Source of the DNA: Gigaspora margarita
Taxonomy: Eukaryota > Glomeromycota > Glomeromycetes > Diversisporales > Gigasporaceae
Assembly: GCA_009809945.1 (NCBI GenBank)
Contig: WTPW01000087.1
Location: 108,695-172,694, forward strand
DNA length: 64,000 bases
Reading direction: 5' to 3'
A model generated the notes under the pieces. It was not told the DNA's origin, searched no databases, and saw nothing but the letters and a program-made list of their open reading frames with translations. Made by a program: the position numbers and the translations under genes. This document shows positions 1-11,971 of this stretch, one piece after another. The number at the start of each line of letters is the position of its first letter. The stretch's first letter is position 1.

Positions 1-46
1 ATAAAATTTAGTTAATAAAATAATAAAATTTAGTTAATAAAATAAT
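1..46. repeat. 24-bp direct repeat, two copies
   Basis: The first 46 bases are nearly two perfect copies of an AT-only unit beginning ATAAAATTTAGTTAATAAAA. It may continue beyond the window edge. Confidence 0.7.
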
Positions 47-113
47 GCATATACGATATATTTTATTATGTATATAATGTATGGACATATGCTATTATAT
101 GTTACCTGCACGT

Positions 114-251
114 AAATATGCACGAGACAATGCACGAGAAAACACATAAAATTGCACGTAAGTACGTGCAGCGTTGCACGGAATCCGCGCCCTTTTACGT
201 GCCATGAACTTGCTTTCCCGTGCATTGTCCCGTGTATATTTACGTGCAGGT
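114..251. mobile_element. Short MITE with GC-rich terminal inverted repeats
   Basis: The ends are ACCTGCACGTAAATA and its exact reverse complement, and the inverted match continues inward with mismatches (GCACGAGACAATGCACGAGAAA against the right arm). A palindrome of the GCACGTAAGTACGTGC type lies in the middle. It has no coding capacity. The CACG-rich sequence stands out from the AT-rich surroundings. Confidence 0.75.
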
Positions 252-348
252 TTGTGTGGTCACGTATTCAAACTTTTCCGTGTATTTCAGTATTATTCCG
301 TGCTGTAATTTCTCATAGGGCAAGCTAGATCAAAAAACTTTTTTATTG

Positions 349-568
349 AATTATACAGATTTGCAGAATTCAAACAAAAAAAAAAAAAGAGCATCGAATT
401 TGACTTGGCGGTTGTTGAGATTTCTTCACTCAAAATTTTGGCGCAAATTCCATTTGATACGCAGATGGTTTGTTTTTTAAAACTTTGAGCAAAGACATCT
501 TGACAACCACCAAGCCAAATTTATACACCTTTTTTTTTTTCTTTGAATTCTGCAGATTCGTAAAATTT
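349..568. repeat. Foldback element with two nested arm pairs
   Basis: The outer arms contain TTTGCAGAATTCAAA and its near reverse complement. The inner arms contain AATTTGACTTGGCGGTTGTT paired with AACCACCAAGCCAAATT. The A-rich and T-rich runs next to the arms also pair. It is probably a non-autonomous transposon. Confidence 0.65.
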
Positions 569-728
569 AAACAAAAATGTTCATCGAATTTGACTTAGGG
601 TACAATTGAAGATCAAGTACCACCACAGCGATTATTACATTACGTCATGGCGAATAAAATAAAAAAATGGCATACCACGTGATGAAGGTCATTTTGATGA
701 ATTTCTATTGGATGCCAATCGTTTTATA

Positions 729-1492
729 GTCACAGTTAAAAATTTTTAACTCGTGACTTAAATGCAAATCGGTAACACCAGAAGACTCCAGTGACCCAAA
801 CCATCCGAAATTACAAGACTTTTGATTGTGGCGGAGGCTTGAGGTAATATTTGTTGTTTGTATGCAATGGACGGAGGCACAGGTTATGACTGACTCCTGG
901 TTGTGGGAATTGTAAGTAAATATTGACGTGTAATTGTGAGTTTATTGTTAGTTACTGTGAGTTTATTGTGAGCAAATTGTGAGAAGATTGTGTTTAAGTG
1001 GCTTTTTAACGCGGTTGCTCATAACCCGAGTCTGAGTATTAGGAGGTGATAAGGGAACTTAGGAGTATTAGCGCAGTAATTCTTAATAACTCAGAATGTA
1101 TTTAAAGCCTGAGTTTTCGCGCTACTATGAGGAGATTAGACAATGTCTCATGATATGATTTAGATTAGAATGACTTGATTAGATGGTTTTAATAATAATC
1201 TGAATTTAGTTTAGTTTATTATATTTTTTATTATTTTGTTGTTATATTATTTTAGTGTAGTCTTTATTAATATTATCATAATAAATCCCCCCAATGCTTA
1301 ATAAATTACATCATATACGTCTTATTTAAATCAATCACGTAGATTGATCAAGTTAAATGATAACCCCGACCAAGATTAATTAATTCTCGTGACATCATAA
1401 ACCCGTGTACTATTGTTATAAATTTAAACCTAAGTGAATCATCGGAGCTAAATTGGATCGATATCCATCATTGCTCTCCCAACCGATGGTCA
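729..1492 (+). repeat. Solo LTR of the Ty3/gypsy family seen at 42.6-47.2 kb
   Basis: About 764 bp aligns along its full length with the 3' LTR at 46449-47222. Shared blocks are the CACAGTTAAAAAT start, the AAGACTCCAGTGA block, a TTAATAACTCAGAA-type block, and the end ATATCCATCATTGCT. No gag or pol sequence adjoins it, so it is a solo LTR left by recombination between LTRs. This copy keeps more of the 3' half than the 5' LTR at 42.6 kb. Confidence 0.8.
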
Positions 1493-1649
1493 CAATATCA
1501 AACACTCCACCTGATCAGTTTCAATAAAAATTTTTTATCATAATTCTACAGTTCTGTAGAAATTAAAGTAAAAAATATATATATCTAAGAATTGGTCAGT
1601 TAGGATGATATCTTTCGATCAACTTAAAAAAAATCTTTGTTGTCTTCTA

Positions 1650-1795
1650 ACATTTTTAAAATTTTAAACTTTGAAGATATTTTGACACCTACCTGATTAA
1701 TTTCGACAAAAAATATTTATTTAATTTTCCAGAAAAAATTTATTGAAATTAATTAGGTGGATGCCAAGATATCTTCGAAAGTTTTAAAAATCTTA
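1650..1795. repeat. Short foldback
   Basis: AACTTTGAAGATATTTTGAC, followed by CACCTACCTGATTAATTTC, pairs with GAAATTAATTAGGTGGATGC and CAAGATATCTTCGAAAGTT. It is non-coding. The preceding 150 bases hold only AT-rich sequence with a related CACCTGATCAGTTTC motif. Confidence 0.6.
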
Positions 1796-1807
1796 AAGTG
1801 TTTCTAT

Positions 1808-2280
1808 GGCCACGCAAAATTAATTCTACGTTTTGCATAACCTGCCAACCCAATTTTTTAAAAAAACTTTAAAGTCGTCCCAATTATGCTAATTATTTTT
1901 CATTTTTGCTTTTTAGTTTTTTTCGTAAATTTATATGGTGTCTCCCGATGAGATGATACCAGAGCGGCCTCCCTAAGTTCAGGTGTGCACTACCGAAGTA
2001 TCCAATATTTGCAATCCTCACAAACAAAAGAGCTTTTAGGACTATATAAATTATAATCCCGAAGAGTTTTGTTTTGTTAGCAAAAATCTCATTTATTACA
2101 TGTCCCAAACTTTCACTTCAATTTGGAGTGAAAGTTTGAATCACTAAGTGCACGGCAGTAGTGCATCCGAACTTCAGAGGAGTCGCCCCCAATAATGACC
2201 TTAATTTTTTAGAATTACCCAATAGGTCCGATAAAAAAAATTGCCATATTATGCAAAACGAAAATTAACTTCATGTGGCC
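1808..2280. mobile_element. MITE, GGCCACG-ended family, copy 1
   Basis: The left end starts GGCCACGCAAAATTAATTCT and continues ACGTTTTGCATAACCTG. The right end is the inverted form, TATGCAAAACGAAAATTAAC followed by TTCATGTGGCC. A second, shorter copy lies at 24590-24796 and a right-end fragment at about 2390-2435. The open frame inside is not a gene. Confidence 0.7.
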
Positions 2281-2314
2281 TCATATGTGAATATGAATCT
2301 CTTGGTTACAACAG

Positions 2315-2316
<2 letters not shown>

Positions 2317-2364
<48 letters not shown>
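2317..2364. repeat. Run of about 48 A residues
   Basis: An uninterrupted poly(A) run lies between the two copies of the GGCCACG MITE ends. Its length is uncertain in a short-read assembly. It is followed to 2520 by a MITE end fragment and unremarkable AT-rich sequence. Confidence 0.9.
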
Positions 2365-2366
<2 letters not shown>

Positions 2367-2520
2367 CTATCAACTGAAATTTTGGAACACCAGGTTATGC
2401 AAAACGAAAAATTAACTTTGTGCGTCCTTAAGTAAATTTTCATATATACCATCCTCATTACGTTATGTATAGTGTATATATTCAGATATAGTACGAAAAT
2501 ATGTGACTTGCATAATTATT

Positions 2521-3235
2521 AGAACCGTAGAGCCTAATTTCCAACATGAGGTCCTTGCACTGCTATCGCAGTCACGTAGCCTAATCGCCTAGCATGAAGT
2601 CCTTGTACATGAGACTTGTACTATTATTGTAGCCGCGAAGCCAAATCTCCAATATGAGGTCTTTGCGCTGCTATCACAGTCGTGACACCCAATCACCAAA
2701 CGTAAAACCCTAGCACTACTATCACAGCTGTGGACAGTGTTTAAAATTCAATGTTCTCAGTGTTCTCAAAGAACATTATACAATTTTTGAGAACATAAAT
2801 TATTAAAATATGTTCTCTATTTGAGAACATTCAAAAAATTCTTTTAATATTAAAAAAAATTTAATTTCCCTATATAAAGAACATTAAAATTTTACTGAGA
2901 ACATTAAGAAATTAAAAATGTTCTTTTTGAGAACATAAAACCAGATTTGAATTTTAAACACTGGCTGTGGAGCCTAATTATCAAACATGAATCTTGTATC
3001 ACTATTGCAGCAGCAGACCCTAATTTCCGAAATGAGCCCTGCGCTGTTATCGCAACCGTGAACCTTAGTCATCAAAAATGGGATTCTTGCACTATTTTCG
3101 TAGCCGCGGCGCCCAATTACCAAGCACAAAAGTCATTGCACTGATACCGCAGCCGTGGAGCCTAGTTGCTAAACATAGGTCTTTGCACTACTTCTGTAGC
3201 CGCAGAGACTAATCACCAACATAAGGACCTTGCGT
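2521..3235. repeat. Minisatellite, ~48-bp unit, about ten copies
   Basis: Degenerate tandem units follow the pattern GAGCCTAAT-YACCAA-CATGAGGTC-CTTGCACTGCTATCGCAG-CCGTG. About ten units are visible, split in the middle by the hAT MITE at 2735-2963. Two or three related units occur at 41262-41390. The array ends about 220 bp upstream of the helicase start codon. An open frame crosses part of it, but nothing suggests it is translated. Confidence 0.8.
2735..2963. mobile_element. hAT-type MITE with perfect 8-bp target duplication
   Basis: The 229-bp element has exact 17-bp terminal inverted repeats, CAGTGTTTAAAATTCAA. It is flanked on both sides by GCTGTGGA (2727-2734 and 2964-2971). CAGTG ends with an 8-bp duplication are typical of hAT transposons. 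The interior repeats the motif TGAGAACAT and is non-coding. The same TIR family occurs at 18937-19130. Confidence 0.92.
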
Positions 3236-3455
3236 GACTAATCATATAACAAGAAACGATAATAATACACAACAAATTGAACATGTGGTCCAATAAAGTC
3301 ATCTGACAGGCTAAAACTGGTTAGTTGTAATTTTTTAAAGTACATAAATTAACGTACGTTATTTCAATGGGTACGTACTACGTAATACATAACAACGCAT
3401 ATATTTATATATGGAAACAATAAAATTCGGGTATTCGTTCTTTTGAAATTAAGAT
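3236..3455 (+). promoter_or_regulatory. Probable promoter and 5' UTR of the DDX60-like gene
   Basis: This short interval precedes the helicase start. It contains a CCAAT box (GGTCCAATAAAG near 3290), TACGTA palindromes near 3351-3382 and a TATA-like ATATATTTATATATG near 3398. None of these has been tested. Confidence 0.4.
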
Positions 3456-6400
3456 ATGGAAGGGAAATATTGTATAGATTATTTAAACACTTGGTATAAT
3501 GGACTTCGAAGTCGATATGTTGATTTAATTGGTGATTTTGGTGGTAAATATTAGGATAACTAATTTTAGAATATAAAGTATTCGAGGTTCTCTCATATTT
3601 GAATTTTATTTCGAAATAAAAATTAAGTTTGGGAGACTTTATAATTCAATCTTTATCACTTATGCATAATTAATAATCTAATATAACGATTTTTTTATTA
3701 ATTTAAGGTAGTGAGTTATTCGTTGTAGAGGGTGATAGTTTGCTTTATGAATTCCTTTGTGATCCTGAAAGACACTTTCTTAATTTTAAACAATCATATG
3801 GCGGTGGTCAATTTTTGTCCCTTACATATTTAATAGAAACATTTCTTAACAAACTCAAGCTTCGCGGATGTATTTTTCATTTAGTCTTTTTTCATGGACA
3901 TAAAGTGATATGGAATTTTGATCCAAAATTTAGAATTGCAAGAGAGATCATTATTGATCATTTAAAATCGTGTCAACATGAAAGTAAAATTCCAGTTTAT
4001 GAATTTCCAGCTTGGTGGGATCCACAATTTGATAAATATATCGATGACAGACAACCGCTGTTTATCTTATCTGGTGATGGGACCATTGAAAACACTAAAA
4101 ACCCAACAATTTTATCTAAAAAAAAAAGCGTCAATTCTTTTGAAAGGATTATTTTATTATTCACTTCATAAAGATCTATCTATGGCGCTTATACCAGGAA
4201 TAGAATTTAGGAATTATAGAGCTCAAGCCTTTGTATTTGATCGTGGTGGTAATGTAGAATTGTCAACTATTGAAAATGTTCCAAATATTGTCAGGTTATG
4301 TTCAACTGAAGCGACCGAAAGTCAAGCCCTATTTTCAAAAGTCCGTTTAATGAACAAGAATCTAAAAAAATTTTTTCAAATCTATTTAATAAACAAAAAA
4401 ATCAAAGCATATTTAAGAATGGTGGAAAAAGACTCATTCTGATTATCATATCATTAATTGCTCTTTTTAAAATAAAACCAGAGCCAATATATCGTATATT
4501 CTCCAAAATATTCTTACTTCATATTTACCTTTTGGATTATATTACTTTACCATCAAGGACTATGCCATCAATTCCGGAAAAAAAGGTTAGCAATGTTAAT
4601 AAATTTTTAGAAAATTTTTACAATTGTTGTGCCAATATATTTGTTAATAACTCATTCAGCAATTTAGAAAATATGAAGAATAACCTTGCTGATTTTGTGG
4701 ATATCCGTATCTTTATATCTTTAATTAAATTGCAAAAAGACGAATGTCTTGACTTTAATTGCCTACCAAAAGAAATACAACGAGAATTTGATACAGCATG
4801 GAATATTTTAGAATGTTATGATAAAAACAAAATCATTAATTTTGGCGATTTACTAGATAATATTCAAATTCAAGAAACTAATATTCCAATTTATGCAAAT
4901 AAAGAATTATCACTCCTTCCATTTGATTATCCATTTTTTGTCAAAATTCTTGGAGATATGCAATTGGAACTTAGTGAAAATGATAACGACGATATAGTTG
5001 ATTCTGGTTCTTATGGAATTGCTGGGGATATACCGTATGATGAAATTACTCACTGGCATTCGACAAGACCACTTAAAGAGCCAACATCAACCTCAAAGTA
5101 CAAAAGCAAATATAAAATCGAAACGAAACTAAGAGATTATCAAAAATATGTTAGATTTTTAAATAAATATGCAAAATCATTAAGTGGAACGCAGGGATTT
5201 TATAGATTAAAAATTATTGTTGATAAAAAGCAGAGCAAAAAATCACAAAATAAAGCATCAAATAGTACAAAAAAATTGATCGAACAAGCTAATAAAGATA
5301 AATTGGAAAAATCATTAAAAGATGATGAAGCTTCTTTTAATATTATAATAGAAGAAACAAAAAAATGTTCAAATTTAGAATCTAAATTATCTTATTTGTG
5401 TGATCAAATCGACAAAAAAGATAAATTTAAACATCCAAAAATCAAGATAAGAGTACAAAATTATAAATTACAACTTTTATTTAATCAATGGAATGAATAT
5501 TGTATAAATGCCGACTTTAAAAAAAAGGATAGCAATAATTATGCAATTCCTGTTGAAATATACCGTCAAATCTTTTTTATTGCACAAAACTTTAGTACAT
5601 TCATTGATAAAGATCAAAAAGATTATTTATTGCAAATTCTTGAAATATTAGGCTTTGAAGATTCGAAAAATCAGTTTCTTACGATGTTTGATACAAATAC
5701 ATCAAAAGCGGACAATAAAGAAGATAACAAAAAAGAAAAACAAAAACAAAAATTTAAGATGTCAAATCCTTCAACTAATTTATCGTTAGATATATCCGAT
5801 GCGAGGTTTCAAATGCTGGTATATATAATTTAGCATATATTCATTTAAATGTACACGTACATGCTTGATTTCTTAATCTATTTTCTCAAATCAGTATGCA
5901 GGACATTTAATGGATCGAAATACAAATTCTGTTGACGATAAACATGTTAAAAATTTTAAACCAGGTTAGTATTTCACTTATTATAAATGTGAGATCGATC
6001 CACTATGAGGTCAATTTGATAGTTGAAACTATGATTGACCTCATATGAACCGACCTTACATTTGTCCTTAGCAAAATTTTTTAGAGAATAACTTTATGAA
6101 TAAATATACTATTAGACCAGTGGCAATGTGAAGTTTTGGATGTAATTGATAATAATGAATCAACATTAGTTTGTTGTCCAATGTCATCCGGAAAAACGTT
6201 TATTTCTTTTTATGCAATGGAAAAGATTTTACGCGATGATGATGAAGGTAATTTTACTTTATTGTTATTGTAATTATCATTACAATTCTAATCATTATAC
6301 AAAAATTAATTTTTTTAATAATAGGAATCTTAGTATATGTTTCTCCTACCAAGGCTCTCGTAAACCAAGTTACAGCAGAAGTATATGGCCGATTTGAGAA

Positions 6401-9400
6401 AAATTATACGCATGGTGGAAAAACTGTTTGGGGAATACGAACCAGGTACTTATTAATACCTAATATTGGATACTATATGTTTATTTTATTTATAATTATA
6501 TATATTTTCTAGAGAGTATAATGAAAATCATGACAAGTGCCAAATTTTAGTTACAGTCCCAGAAATGTTGGAAATTTTATTATTATCACCATCCAACGTC
6601 AAATGGGTTTCAAGAATTCGTCGTATTATACTTGATGAAGTTCATTGTATAGGTGAAATGGATGGTGGCAGTACTTGGGAAACTTTATTACTTCTTGCAC
6701 AGTGTCCAATATTAGCTCTTTCTGCTATGATTGGAAATCCTGAACCATTTGGTAATTGGATTGAAAAAATTCAAAAATCTCGTGGTTATAAAATGAAATT
6801 GATTAAAACTACAAAGAGATTTTCAGATCTTCAACAATATGTTTTCATTCCAAAATTTCCTTTGCATCCTCTGGTTGAGACTACTACAAAACCAAAAGAA
6901 GAGTTACGTCAAGATTGTTTGATATCAATTCATCCATTTTCTGCAATGTCTTCAGTAATTGTTGCTGAAAATGGAATTCCCGCTGATATTAAGTTATTAC
7001 CATCTCATTGTATTGAACTTTGGGATGCAATGAATCATGATAATAAAAATAATCCAGAACTTCAAGATCTTGATCCTGATAAATATTTCAAAAACATTGG
7101 ATATATTGTAAAAGATGATGCAGACAAATTTGAAGCTGATATTAAAGAGTTATTTATATCTTGGACTAAGGACAAATCAAAATCAAAGATAGTTAAAACA
7201 GTAATTGAGAATCTTGGTAATGATGTCAAAAAAAGATTTATTGGATTAGAGTCTACAGCTAAAATAGATGATGAAAAACTGGATGTTTATGATGAAACTT
7301 TTTTTAAAGTAGCAATTGTTCCTTTGTTGTGCGAACTTTCTGCTCAAGATAAGTTACCAGCTTTATTATTTAACTTTGATCGTAATAGATGTACTCATTT
7401 GGCAATTAATATATTAGAGGAACTGGAATCTGCTGAAAACCAAAAAAGAAGAAATGATCACAAATATGAAGTAATATTATGCATATAAATTTATTTTTTT
7501 TATTCAACTTATTGATTATACAATTTCTTTCAACCAAATTAAACAGGCAAAGAAGAAAGATGCTATTGCACAAAAAGAAAAATCTTTAAAAGAAATTAAG
7601 CAAAAGAGGGATGCTAAGAAAAGAAAAGATGATGATGACAATGGTGATCATGAACTAGATTCTTCTAGGTCAAATATTTTTGATTGGAAAGCACATGATC
7701 CAGATTTTACTTTTGTGAATCCAAAATACCGAATGCCATTTAATGAGTTCCAAGAGTTAGTTAATACATTCAAATATAAGATGGTTGGACCATTATCTAA
7801 ACTTAGTTATGCATTAGAAAGAGGTATGAAATAATATCTTTATTAAATGATAATTTATTAAAAACTTTGTCTAAAATTAAATCATTTTATATAATGATAT
7901 TAGGAATTGGTGTTCATCATGCAGGTCTTCCAAAGAAATATCTTGGTGCTGTTGAAATCCTGTTTCGAAGAAGGCATCTAAGTGTCGTAATCGCAACTGG
8001 AACCTTGGCTTTAGGAATCAACATGGTATGCTTGTTTAAAAGTTTATTACAATATATAACATTTTTATCTTTAAATTCAATAAGTGTAACAAAATTTTAT
8101 GGTAGCCATGTCGTACTACTGTATTTGTTGGTGACTCTACATATTTGACGCCTCTTCAATATCGTCAAATGTAAGTTGGAGTTTTTGTAACTTTAAGCTT
8201 ATTTGAAATAGCAGATGTTAAATCCATATCGGCTGATTTGATTTTTTGGGCCTTTTTTTCGATAAACTGTTACACGAAAATTTGCTTCTAAGTGACGTTG
8301 ACAAACTAACAAACGAAGCACTTGTTACAACAAACAAAAGAGCTTTTTTGGCGTCTAGGCAAGTTAAAAAACCAATAAAACTCAATAAAAGAGCTATGCT
8401 AAGCTGTAGAAAGAAGTACTTTTACCGTTTGTTGAAATACTCGGGTGTTTTAGGATGGGTTGGGCATTGTTTGATGGGTTGGTAACTATCAAGGATAAAT
8501 TCGGAAGCTAATTTTCAAAAAAATGGCCTTTTTAACCTACTTTGGGCTTATAATTAAATACATGCATTTCGTAATTTTCTACGTACTTAATTATAAACGC
8601 AAAGCTGATTAAAAAGGCTGTTTTTGTGAAAATTAGCTCTATAATAAATTTTCGTGTAAAATTTCTTTATAATCCTCGTTCATGATTGGTCGATTTTGGG
8701 GTCAAAACAAATCGGCCGATATGCTATAAATATTTATATATAATATATTTATTATAGGTCAGGCAGAAGTGGGCGTCGAGGTTATGATCCAATAGGAAAT
8801 GTAGTGTTCTTTGGAATAACTTTACCAAAAATTAAAAGGCTCTTAACTTCTGAATTACCAGCTATAAATGGACATTTCCCATTAACAACAAGTCTTGTAT
8901 TGAGAATGTTTATTTTACTTAATAATTCTGAAGACAAAGATTATTCTAAAAAAGCAGTTCCAGGATTATTTGGTGATTCATTCTTTTGCCTTGGGAAAGA
9001 ACATTTGTCAGGACAAATCAAACATCATCTAAGATTTTCTATTGAATATTTAAGGCGTGAAAATATATTGGACCAAGAAGGAAATCCAATAAATCTTTCT
9101 GGAATGATTTCACATCTTTATTATACAGAACCAAGTAATTTTGCAATGGCAGTTTTATTTAAACATGGTGTATTTCACAAAATTTTTTCAATAATTAGAA
9201 CTAATCCAATGAGAATGATGGAAGAATTGATGCTAATTTTATCGCATCTTTTTAATAGAAAAAAATTACGAATTGTTGACCGAAAATTTTATAGTGCTAT
9301 ATTAAAAAAATATCCATCAAAAATATTTTTACAAAAATTACCCAAAGAAACTAATAACATTTTGAAAGAACATAATAAGCGTATATTAGAAATTTATACA

Positions 9401-10002
9401 GATTATGTTATAGCATTTACAAGGCAGAATATGGAAAATTTGGGACCAGATAATTGTTTACCACTTTCAAAATTCGAATTTCCCCCAAAACAGCTTAATG
9501 ACAATGCTCAAAAATGTAATTTAATTGAAAGATTAAATTCTATGGCTATTCCTTTTAGCGCTCGATCACCTTTTATTTCAATGTGTGGTTCAATTGGTGA
9601 TGAATTTATTAATATTGAAGATTTATGTGAACACATACATCATAAAATATATTTAGATTTACATAGTATCCCTTATGTAAAAATAGATGAAAATCTTAAT
9701 GCATATTTATTGGATTTCTTTAGTCATGGACAAGAAACAACTCTCAACAAAGCGAATGGTATACGTCCTGGTGAAGTTTGGCAATGTAATGTGTTATTTT
9801 TATTTAGTTTTTCTTAATTATATATTGAGATTTTAACTTGTTTGATGCCATAATTATAGGTTTGAAAGATTTTGACTTTGTTTTACAAACAATTATTACA
9901 TCATTAAAAGTTCGAAATATTGAGAGTGAGGAAGATGTTTTAGAAGGATTTAAGATGGTAAGTGAATCTTTTAGAGAAAAATTTGGTAAGATATGGGCTT
10001 AA
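3456..10002 (+). CDS. DDX60-like Ski2-family RNA helicase
   Basis: Superfamily 2 RNA helicase of the DDX60/Ski2 type; animal DDX60 assists innate antiviral RNA sensing. Exons with GT-AG introns: 3456-3543, 3708-5818, 5895-5964, 6116-6247, 6325-6445, 6513-7470, 7547-7823, 7904-8025, 8106-8170, 8758-9785, 9860-10002. The long second exon changes frame twice. Either tiny introns 4074-4128 and 4295-4341 are removed (both have GT-AG borders and join in frame), or two indels cancel out, one perhaps in the A10 run at 4118-4127. With the mini-introns the product is 1,670 aa, close to human DDX60. The N-terminal region has the [13 protein letters not shown] signature. Walker A PMSSGKT is near residue 749, motif Ia VSPTKAL near 772, the DEVH box near 848 and motif III-like SAMI near 877. 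The C-terminal RecA lobe has [19 protein letters not shown] and motif [14 protein letters not shown], the last split by the 587-bp intron. The start ATG is the first in frame with the conserved N-terminus. Confidence 0.92.
8225..8723. mobile_element. Foldback MITE inside a helicase intron
   Basis: The ends CATATCGGCTGATTTG and CAAATCGGCCGATATG are inverted with one mismatch, and TTACACGAAAATTT recurs inverted inside them. A second inner arm pair starts near 8508 (AGCTAATTTTCA...GGCCTTTTTAA) and 8606. The element makes this intron 587 bp long; most others in the gene are 67-164 bp. It sits between the exons that code the two halves of motif VI. Confidence 0.75.
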
Positions 10003-11001
10003 ATTTATGTTTAGTATGAGAATAAAGGTTTATATAGTTGCTTTGGATTAAGCTTTCTTGATATGTAGTGTACTTAAATAAATGATACTTTATAAAAATG
10101 AGATTTTTGTCTTTGCACAGTAATTTTAGAGACTCATTATTTATTAATTGCTTCTTTAATAAACTTATTATAAAATCGACAAAGCTATTCATACACTAAT
10201 AAAATTCTATTAACGTAGTAAATTTACTTATAAATTTCTCATAACATAGTAACTTTACTAATCAAATTCTCTTAATATAAGTAGTAAGTTTACTAATAAA
10301 ATTGTATTAATATAGTGAATTTATTAATAAATTTTTAAAAAATTTTATTAATAAAACCAATTATCTTATTATAACAAATGATTCGTATATATTAGTAAGC
10401 AAGCATGTTTTAATAAATTATTTACAGTATCTCTTAACTATTTCTTAGTTATCCTTATATATAAATATTATTTTATCAACTAGATTTTCTTACAATATAA
10501 TATCTAAGAATTTGTAGGGCTCTTTGTTTTAAAAAATATGCTTATTAATATCTTCACCTTTTTTTGAAACCAATAATAGATATTGTATTTAGTCTTAAAT
10601 TACTGTAGTTTGTAAACTAGGAAGTTCCCACTTACAACATATACAGTATTAGGATGTAGAAAATTTTGTAAGAAAATTAAGAGTATTCATTTTTCACAAA
10701 GTTATTTCCAAGTTGTATATTGCAACATGAAGGAATATCAGCCTCGCATAGTGGCCATACGTGTTTTCTGGTTATTAAAAATGAAGTAACTGAGATAAAT
10801 TTTCTAAATCTATGTTATGCAAATTCGAGCTAATCAAGCTCATTATGAGGTCATGCAAAAAATAATCGAGTGAACTTTACATAATCTCATAAAATTCAAA
10901 TTTAATTTGATCTTAGAGTTAAGAAAAAAATATACTACAATAAGATTTAGGAGAAATATTGCAAATATTTGAATTTTTTGTTGAATTGAACTGTATTCTA
11001 T
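10003..11001. repeat. AT-rich intergenic region with a ~40-bp minisatellite
   Basis: From 10193 to about 10370 there are four or five degenerate units around ACTAATAAAATTCTATTAAC and GTAGTAAATTT. The rest, from the helicase 3' end to about 11 kb, shows no gene-like sequence on either strand. Confidence 0.55.
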
Positions 11002-11893
11002 TGTTTGTATCATAGGAAGACAAACGTCTGATTGGTTGATTTTTGTAGATCTACCCGATTTCCCGTGATAATTAGCCAATCAAAATGCATAATTTTTAAA
11101 AAATTATCGGTTTAATAGAAAAGAACTTCACATAAAAAATAACAAACAAACTAATAAATGCACCAAAAAAGAATTTTTTATAAATAGATAACACGTAAAC
11201 TGATATCTATTACTACCTATTACTAATAAACCAAGCGCAAAAATCAATCAAAAATTCAACTTACAAATAAAGTTATTAACGAAGCTAATTTTTGTTCTTT
11301 ATTAATTAAATTTGAAAAGAAATTAAAAAAATTCTATCTTATTTTTAGTCATCACGACCTTCATTATAAATGTAACATGACTCTTAGCCCATATAATTAA
11401 TGAAACTATAACATTTGTACATATATTATCGACCTACTACTTAACCCAAAATTACACTACTGATCTAGTAGTATAGCTCTATAATATTCAAAATATGTAA
11501 AATATAAGCATTAGTACAAGCCTATTGTTATTGTAATATCAAACAGTATACTCAAAATGTAATGTCTCAATCTTCATTTTTTGTTGACAGTTTTGGCATT
11601 TAAAACTTATATAGTTAATTAATTCAGTAATATAACTAACTATTACTAGTAGTTTATGGTAAAAAATTGCTTCCAAGTGAAGTACTCTGTTTTGGGGATT
11701 ATTTTGGGATTATTTTTTACAGCGAAAGGCAATACTCTTATAAACCTAACGACAAAAAAAAATTTATTTTTTCATAAGTAAAATGGTGAAACGTTGCACT
11801 TTGAAAAAGTACTTTAAACTGTATAAATTAGTTACCCGGGCAATTGATTTACATCAGTCAATCAGACGTTTGTCTTCCTATGATTGTTTGCAC
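11002..11893. repeat. Inverted pair of ~31-bp repeats, 0.8 kb apart
   Basis: CATAGGAAGACAAACGTCTG with flanking TTTGTAT at 11006-11037 recurs inverted at 11856-11890. The sequence between is AT-rich and without a recognisable gene. These may be ends of a decayed DNA transposon. Confidence 0.5.
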
Positions 11894-11971
11894 GTTTATC
11901 ACCAATCAAAATTGAAGATCAGGTGAAAAATGATAATCAAAACAATTTAAATTTGGTGTTTACCGAATTGT

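Noticed and set aside
1893..2108. Minus-strand open frame of 71 codons
   Set aside because: It lies inside a MITE and has no recognisable domain or codon pattern.
2317..2364. Poly(A) tail of a retroposed copy
   Set aside because: No target duplication or transcript-like sequence precedes it; it sits between MITE ends.
2521..3235. CRISPR-like array
   Set aside because: Units are degenerate throughout without conserved repeats and variable spacers, in a eukaryotic context.
4118..4127. Programmed frameshifting in the A10 run of the helicase
   Set aside because: A mini-intron or an indel explains the shift more simply, and a second compensating change follows within 220 bases.
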